Of a stretch of 64,000 nt of DNA, positions 58,376-64,000 are shown in pieces. The stretch lies in the NCBI GenBank assembly GCA_024138015.1, contig JAMXBB010000011.1, positions 40,708,730 through 40,772,729 of the forward strand, written 5' to 3'. The translations under genes were made by a program, and so were the position numbers. Origin of the DNA: Lumnitzera littorea (Eukaryota > Streptophyta > Magnoliopsida > Myrtales > Combretaceae). Under the pieces are notes generated by a model. It saw only the letters and a program-made list of their open reading frames with translations, ran no database searches and had not been told where the DNA came from. Position 1 is the first letter of the stretch. Every line of letters starts with the position of its first letter.

Positions 58376-58520
58376 GCTTATGCTTATGTCATCGCTTACA
58401 TCATCAATCGCTTGTGTCATCGCTCATGTCATCATTTGCTTATGTCATCTTTTAATTGCATCATTGCTTACCTCATCATTTAATTACATAAGTCTTACCT
58501 CATACTTATGTCATACTTAA
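58376..58520. repeat. Degenerate CTTATGTCATCG minisatellite
   Basis: About ten imperfect copies of a 12-14-bp unit (GCTTATGTCATC), inside the solo LTR. Confidence 0.75.
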
Positions 58521-58539
58521 GTGTCTTATGTACACTTTA

Positions 58540-58672
58540 CTTATACTAACTATATACTTATACATTTACTATACTTATATGTATACTATTATACTTATAC
58601 ATATACTTATACTTATACTGTATTTGTACTTGTACATATACCTATATATACATACAGTCATATATGTATTTT
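58540..58672. repeat. TATACT-rich simple sequence
   Basis: Imperfect repeats of ACTTATACATAT-type units. They follow directly on the CTTATGTCATC repeats and keep plus frames open by composition only. Confidence 0.75.
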
Positions 58673-59252
58673 TATACAAATTTCGTATGCCAAAATTTCC
58701 TCTTAAGAAAGCTTCTCTAATTTCATTCTTTTTGTGTTTTAAGACTGTATTTAGCATGGTATAGGTATGTATAGTTAGTATATTTCTTAATTTAGGTTAT
58801 GTACATAATGAATACTTATGTACAAAGGTCTCTATACTTGTATTTCTCTAGTATACCCTCATGTACATATACTTAAAGACATATATATATACATCTCCTT
58901 CCACTTCACCATGATTTCTATCCTTCTACACCTAAAGATAAAAACTTTATGCCTTCTTCAGTATGGATACACATAATAGTTAACTACTCATCTAATCTAC
59001 CTCTTCACCTAACTAATAAGTAATATAAAGTAATACATAATAACATAATCACATACCTTAATTTGTTCTTGAAATATGAAGACAAATTTGGAAAAATTTA
59101 GAAGTGAAAGGGAAAGGGAAAGGTCACGGCAATAGAGTAGGGTAAGGGTTTGATTCTTTTTTTTTTGTGTTATGTTTGAAAAGGAGAAGATGGTAGGGTC
59201 TAAAAGGAAAAGAAGTGGAGTGCAATTAAAGGGGAAGAGAGGAAAGAAAAGC

Positions 59253-59280
59253 TAAAAGAAAAGAAAAGAAAAGAAAAGAA
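59253..59280. repeat. (AAAAG)n microsatellite
   Basis: Five to six AAAAG units in the solo LTR. Confidence 0.9.
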
Positions 59281-59325
59281 ATCATTAGATGACTTAGATA
59301 TTTTCTAAAGTGTAAGTGTTTTTTG

Positions 59326-59403
59326 TTGACTTTTCTATGTGTTGACTTTAGTGAACATGTGTTTACTTAGTCAACCTTTTGACCTTAGTCAACATGTGTT
59401 GAC
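59326..59403. promoter_or_regulatory. Cluster of six W-box cores in the solo LTR
   Basis: TTGAC at 59326, 59342, 59379 and 59399, and its complement GTCAA at 59370 and 59388, all within 78 bases. TTGAC(C/T) is the binding core of WRKY transcription factors. The cluster lies in the upstream half of the LTR on its sense strand. Activity is inference. Confidence 0.5.
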
Positions 59404-60072
59404 TTGATCAACTTTCCAAAAGCATATGCCATTTAGTATATATAATGTAGTAATTAAGTAAAATTAAGAGAAAAATTAAGAAAATGAAATATTTGGTAAA
59501 TTGATTAGTAAAGATAGATGATAAGATCTTACTTTAGGTATTTATATCCTATATACATCATTTGGTAAGCTACTTAGTATAACTACTATGAAAAATAATC
59601 AATTAGGGTGTTAATGTTTACTACACGTAACCTAAATATCAACTAAACCCCTAACTATATGTATTACTATCCTAATTATTTACTTAGAAGATAAATGTGA
59701 TCTATGATGCAATATCTTTGTTTCTAAAGGATTACTTAAGGATCCTAAATATATGTGCGTGATTGAAAGTTATCTCTAATATTTCACTAATAATTTAGCA
59801 AAATATAAAGGTTATATTATCAATTAGGGTTTTAAGGTATATTATGATGAATTAGTGCTCGTATGTTTTTAAGGTTTTAGTTTTAGGGTTTTTATCAATT
59901 TCAAATGAAATCTTTAGTGTTTACATGTATTTAGGGTAGAAAAATTTTTTTACGCGATTAATTAGGTATTTTAGGGTTTTCACTTTCATTAGCCTTGTCA
60001 ACTCCTAGATTATCTAACATACTTGAGTCTACTTCAAAAGTTAGATCGAAAATTTTAGGGGTTTACATAAAA

Positions 60073-60868
60073 GACCCCATACATATGCACATCTATAATC
60101 CTAAAAATCCAAACCTCAAATTTATCGATTACGAGAACAACCATACATGATTCATCTAGACTCTTTTCAAAGAGTTTGGAACTTTTATTAAAATTTCATT
60201 ATGTGAACTTTTTGTTAATAGATGCTCTGATCTCTTTCTATAAAATCTAAACCTTTTGTCAAATTTTCATTATGTGAATATTTTATAAAATAGATGCTCT
60301 AACCTCTCTTCAAATGGTTAAGACCTTTTGTTGACAAATTGCAAATCTACAGTTTCCTTCACCACAAAAATGTTATACTATAACCTCATTCAACCAACAT
60401 ATATTTCATGACCATCTAGCTAACAAATATATACATTTCACTTGATGCTTTCCTAACAAAAACATCTTTATTAATAGAAGTTCTTTGAATTCTTAATACA
60501 ATCAAAATGAAACAAAAAGAAACTCATTTGATTATGGTCTAGGACTTTGCACACATAAGAGCACTTCTAGTAACATTTAATGACTAAAACATTTAGATCA
60601 ACACATTTCCCAATCAAAAGTTACACTTAAAGCTCATAATCAAAGCAATCTAGTCAGAATTAACCCATCAAATGTAGATTTGGCCACTATAAACCATTAC
60701 CTTAATATCTTTGACAATTTGATAACTTTCCATTAAAGAATGTTCTCAAAGAATCCTAATTAACCTACTATTGGAGAATTTCCTCAAAGATCATTCAAAG
60801 TAAAATGATAAAAACCCTCACTTTTATTCTTTATTCTTTGTGGGGGGTACGGGCTGCGTATTACTAAT
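60073..60868. other. AT-rich sequence without a recognisable gene
   Basis: Only short chance frames. A short G-run (60842-60847) precedes the MITE. Confidence 0.4.
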
Positions 60869-61250
60869 ACATTTGGTATGCAAGAATGGTGTAGAATGAA
60901 ATGGAATGAAGACCACAATAATAATTCATTTCCTATGTTTGGAAATGTACATGGAACAAAATCTAATTAAATACGAATATAGTGTTATTTGTTAAAAATA
61001 CTCTTAATTATCATATATTATAATTTAGTTGAAGGTTAGATAAGTAACTATTAATAAATGTAATTAACACAAATCTAAATGGAATCACAGTTATGCCTCT
61101 TCAAAAGCCGAATCGAATTTCCTCTTGAACTTAAAATTGTAGATTCAAAGGAATCACAATTTTGCTTCTTAAAGCATTTTCAAACATGGAAAATGAAATA
61201 AAACCCAATATTGTGATTCCATTTTGGGTTAATTCCTATGTACTAAAAGT
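60869..61250. mobile_element. MITE-like element (~380 bp)
   Basis: The left end ACATTTGGTATGCAAGAAT and the right end ATTCCTATGTACTAAAAGT form an imperfect terminal inverted repeat, with repeated GGAATCACA/GATTCC motifs inside. The layout (TTTGGTA... ATGGAATG ... ATTCCTATGTA) is that of a common class of plant MITEs, perhaps hAT-like. No coding. A partial second copy lies at 61893-62009. Confidence 0.6.
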
Positions 61251-61892
61251 GAGGTTACAACTTTGGGAGATAGGGGAATCAAACTTGGTCTATCATGTTG
61301 AAAGGAACACTCTCCTATAAAATAAATAAAAACAAGAGAATTGAAACAAAATGTAATTATATTAAAAAATGGAGTACTTTAATGTTTCTAGTGAGTAGTT
61401 ATAAAAGATTACTATTTATATTTATATAGATGGTGAAATATCAAAATTTTACTAAAAGATGTACTGGTCTTAGCCATTAAGGTATGTTTATAAACCTCAG
61501 TTTCCTTTATTTTTGAAAAGCACAATGAGATGCTTAAAGGGCTTAGGGTACCTATTTAAGCACCCACTTTCCCCTCTTTTATTTGACAATTGTCAAACTC
61601 TTGTCCATGCTTATGCAATGTATTTTCTTTTTTTTTTTATCCAATTTTACTTTTAATAATAAATAAAATATTATCTTCATAATATATAATAATAAAATAG
61701 TTATTCATAGTTTAAAAATCTTTAAAACATAACTATGCATTGTTTGATAGGATCCATAAAAGATTTAATAAATTGATAAGTTTTTTTGGTGAAGAAGTCC
61801 TTGATAAAGTAGGGAGTTGCTTAGAAAGAAGAAGTGCTTAAGATATTAATATAGTAGCTACCTAAGCATCTCCTTTATAAGCATACCCTTAT

Positions 61893-62009
61893 GTTATGTT
61901 TAGTATATAGGAATGGTTTGGAATGAATTGAAATCAAATAGAAGGGAATGAGGAACAAATGACAAATCATTTCTTGTGTTTGGAAATGTCCATCAAATAA
62001 AGTTGAATG
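61893..62009. mobile_element. Partial second MITE copy, cut by an LTR
   Basis: TTATGTTTAGTATATAGGAATGG and TTTGGAAATGTCCATCAAATA parallel the start of the MITE at 60869-60965. Similarity ends where the LTR begins near 62010. Confidence 0.55.
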
Positions 62010-62875
62010 TGGTGTGCTAAGGAGCTAGGTTATCACTAGGTCTTATCATGGCTAGGTGGGTCTCTTCAGGATATTAAAGAAAAGATTTATGAAAAGGGTT
62101 CAAACATAGTGGCAACGTGAAGCTACTATACAAATATGACTCATCAGAGAGTACAACACGACTCGATTTTCACTTGATATGACTCACTAACCATGAATCT
62201 GAGGTCCACTTACCACTAATCTCGAGCTACTAATAAGACTAAATAAGAGTGTAAAAAATAGTGTAACCTAGACAAAATGTTCTCTTAAGAAATGGGAGAA
62301 TATTCATTCAGTAAGCAAATGATAATAATGTGACCTACATCAACATGGAGCTTTTATAGTCGGCTCCTAAGGTAAACAAAAAAAGGGAAGGATAAGGTAA
62401 CCAAGAAAGGATAAAATAAGGTCTAACTACCTAAAACATTCTAAAAGGGGCAATAAAGGCAAAATACAAAAAGGAATAACAATACAATTGCAAAAAGGAA
62501 GAATACATATTGTAGCTAGGTTTGTATAGTACTTTGGCATAGATTTAGTAGAAAGGAAGGCACACATGCGTGGTCGAGCTGTGGTAAGTTGGCACCCAGT
62601 AGATGTGGTCAGTACGAGTAAAGCTATTATGTCTATTCATAGGAAACAGGTTGGAAATGGGAGCTTAGCTATTCATATGCCCTACTAAGCTAGATGAATG
62701 AACAAAACAGCTTAGAGTTAAGGGTTCAGAGGCTTAGACAAGTGAATGGAGCTCATGTTGATCAGGAAAAGAGCATAATAAAGGTTTGGATAAGATGGCA
62801 ACCCATCTTTGGTAGGCTGCTTATATAATATTCGCTTAGTAAGCCCTTGCAAGTCTCAGAGTCTTTCCTGCATCA
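62010..62875 (-). mobile_element. 3' LTR of a gypsy element continuing to the right
   Basis: The minus-strand start is near TGATGCAGGAAAG at 62875, and the end lies near 62010 within a few bases. TATAAAAG lies at 62358-62351, with TATA context similar to the LTRs at 38115-44608. It is followed on the right by a pol end with the same DLRANL-type block as the element at 38115-44608. Confidence 0.65.
62351..62358 (-). promoter_or_regulatory. LTR TATA box
   Basis: TATAAAAG on the minus strand, consistent with the LTR orientation. Confidence 0.6.
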
Positions 62876-62939
62876 CTGGTCCAAAGGTTAGCAAGGTAGT
62901 AGAAGAGGTTCACACAGTTCCATCATTTTCTTGGAGGTG

Positions 62940-64000
62940 TTGGAGATTTGCCCTCAAATCTCATTCAAATTTGTCTTTAAGGACATAAGGTGTTAGGTCA
63001 ACAACATTAAAGGTTGACAATACTCTATACCCTTCCAGCAATTCTAATTCACAAGTGTTCTCATTAATCTTCTACAATACCTTAAAAGGTTCGTTAGCTT
63101 AAGGTGATAGTTTGCTAACTCTTCTATTGCAGAATCGATCTGTGTTTAGATAGATCCAAACTAAATCTCTTAGATGGAAGGTCATTGGCTTTTGACCTTG
63201 GTTGCTAATATATGTCTATTTAGCTATAGTGTTTGCTAACTGTTTGGCAACCTTTTATGTAGCCTTTGAAACTTTGTAGCTCTTTTTATACATTGCTGGC
63301 TCTCTTCTTGAGGAGCTTAGCTTAATAATCGTGTCTAAGGGTAAGCTTGGATTGACACCATAAATAACCTTAAAGGGTGATTGACTTGTCGAGCTATAGC
63401 AATTTGGTTGCAGGTAAACTCAATGATCGGTAAGCACAAGTCCTAGTCTATTAGATTTTTTATAACAATGGCTTAGAGTAAAGCTTCCAACGTTCATTTC
63501 ACTACTTTGGTTTGGTCGTCTATCTAAGGATGGCAAGAGGTGCTAACATCAGCTTAGTGTTGAACTTTTGCCATGTCTTCTAAAAGAAGTTGGTAAATTT
63601 GGATCGTAATCGAATACTATGCTCTTAGGAACTCTATGTAGTCGTACAATTTCTTGCAAAAAGAGGTTAGCAATAGAAACAACAACATCAAACTTATGGC
63701 AGGGGATAAAATGACCCATCTTGTTGAACTAATCCACCACTACCATAATAGAATCATTTTGCTAAGCAATCTTAGGTAGGCTAAGCATGAAATCATGCTT
63801 AGGTCGATCCAGGGTTGTTCAAAGATGGGTAAGGGCATGTATTCACCATAAGGTTCCTCCCTTCCCTTAGCTCGTTTGCATACTTTACACCTTTCAAGAA
63901 CCTTATGGATATCTTTCATCATTCCAAGCTGATAGAAGAGTTCCTTTAATACTTCATACATCCTCTTCTCACCAAAATGTCTAGCTAAACCCCTAACATG
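62940..64000 (-). pseudogene. Integrase, C-terminal part of pol of a gypsy element (broken, partial)
   Basis: The minus strand from 64000 reads GLARHFGEKRMYEVLKELF, then HKVLERCKVCKRAKGREEP. This is the HHCC zinc-binding domain of integrase, open at 63961-63740. IFEQPWIDLSM starts the core. Later segments are broken by many stops but include LCLPIIEFTCNQ near 63410. The end has EFEGKSP-type sequence (minus strand of 62948-62960) that corresponds to the DLRANL block of the element at 38115-44608. The RT and upstream parts lie beyond the window. Confidence 0.82.

Larger units (their letters stand above)
56656..60067 (-). mobile_element. Solo LTR, 3.4 kb, gypsy (Tekay-like)
   Basis: On the minus strand it starts TGTAAACCCCTAAAATTTTC at 60067 and ends CTCAGTTTGTGACA at 56656. 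Five-base duplications TAAAA lie at 56651-56655 and 60068-60072. A start of the TGTAA..CCC type and a GCTCACTAAGCTTAGG-like segment near 57065 are known from long LTRs of Tekay/Del-type gypsy elements. No internal region or second LTR is attached. It contains microsatellite-like blocks and a W-box cluster. TAAAA is a weak duplication in AT-rich DNA, but together with the TG..CA ends it is convincing. Confidence 0.75.

Noticed and set aside
58332..58764. Several short open frames on both strands
   Set aside because: They are produced by the TATACT/CTTATGTCATC simple repeats.

Overview
The window reads as a transposon-rich, AT-rich intergenic block from a flowering plant, probably a eudicot. 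I see one apparently intact host-type gene, an intronless type I (M-gamma, AGL80-like) MADS-box gene at 18658-19161. Almost everything else is LTR retrotransposon sequence, plus two short Helitron-like elements, a MITE and tandem repeats. There is no sign of a bacterial, viral or organellar origin. Nearly all the element genes are broken by stop codons. These breaks are mostly TAG codons where the family has Gln or Trp, as expected from C-to-T decay of methylated transposons.

Left part (1-10771, minus strand): an Ogre/Tat-like Ty3-gypsy element entered from its 5' side. Reading leftwards it has a 2.4-kb 5' LTR (10771-8390), a PBS, a leader, a broken extra ORF1 of the DUF7745 type (7471-5619), then gag, protease and reverse transcriptase running off the left edge. 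Next to it lie a broken plant-mobile-domain fragment (10990-11790) and an RNase H-like fragment (12183-12572).

Centre (15049-36786): two Helitron-like elements in opposite orientation flank an AT-rich spacer, followed by the MADS gene. Then comes a 15.1-kb minus-strand element (21651-36786), bounded by the same 5-bp duplication ACTAA. Its LTRs are about 94% alike in the stretch I aligned and belong to the same LTR group as the left element. It has no recognisable gag or pol. Its interior is dominated by an array of about 50 copies of an ~80-bp bipartite repeat. The array was later split by a separate LTR (26742-29199, opposite strand) whose flanking 5-bp duplication GAGCT lies in the core of the repeat. 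This nested structure is the most interesting part of the window.

Right part (36792-64000): a complete but decayed Ty3-gypsy element (38115-44608, TSD TAAGT, initiator-Met-tRNA-type PBS); a Copia-type LTR with its polypurine tract (49229-50535); a further gypsy gag with its 5' LTR (52430-54451); a 3.4-kb solo LTR (56656-60067, TSD TAAAA) with a cluster of W-box motifs; a MITE and a second MITE copy cut by an LTR; and the 3' end of another minus-strand gypsy element running off the right edge. All boundaries were found by eye from terminal TG..CA, target duplications, PBS/PPT and TATA positions, without computed alignments.
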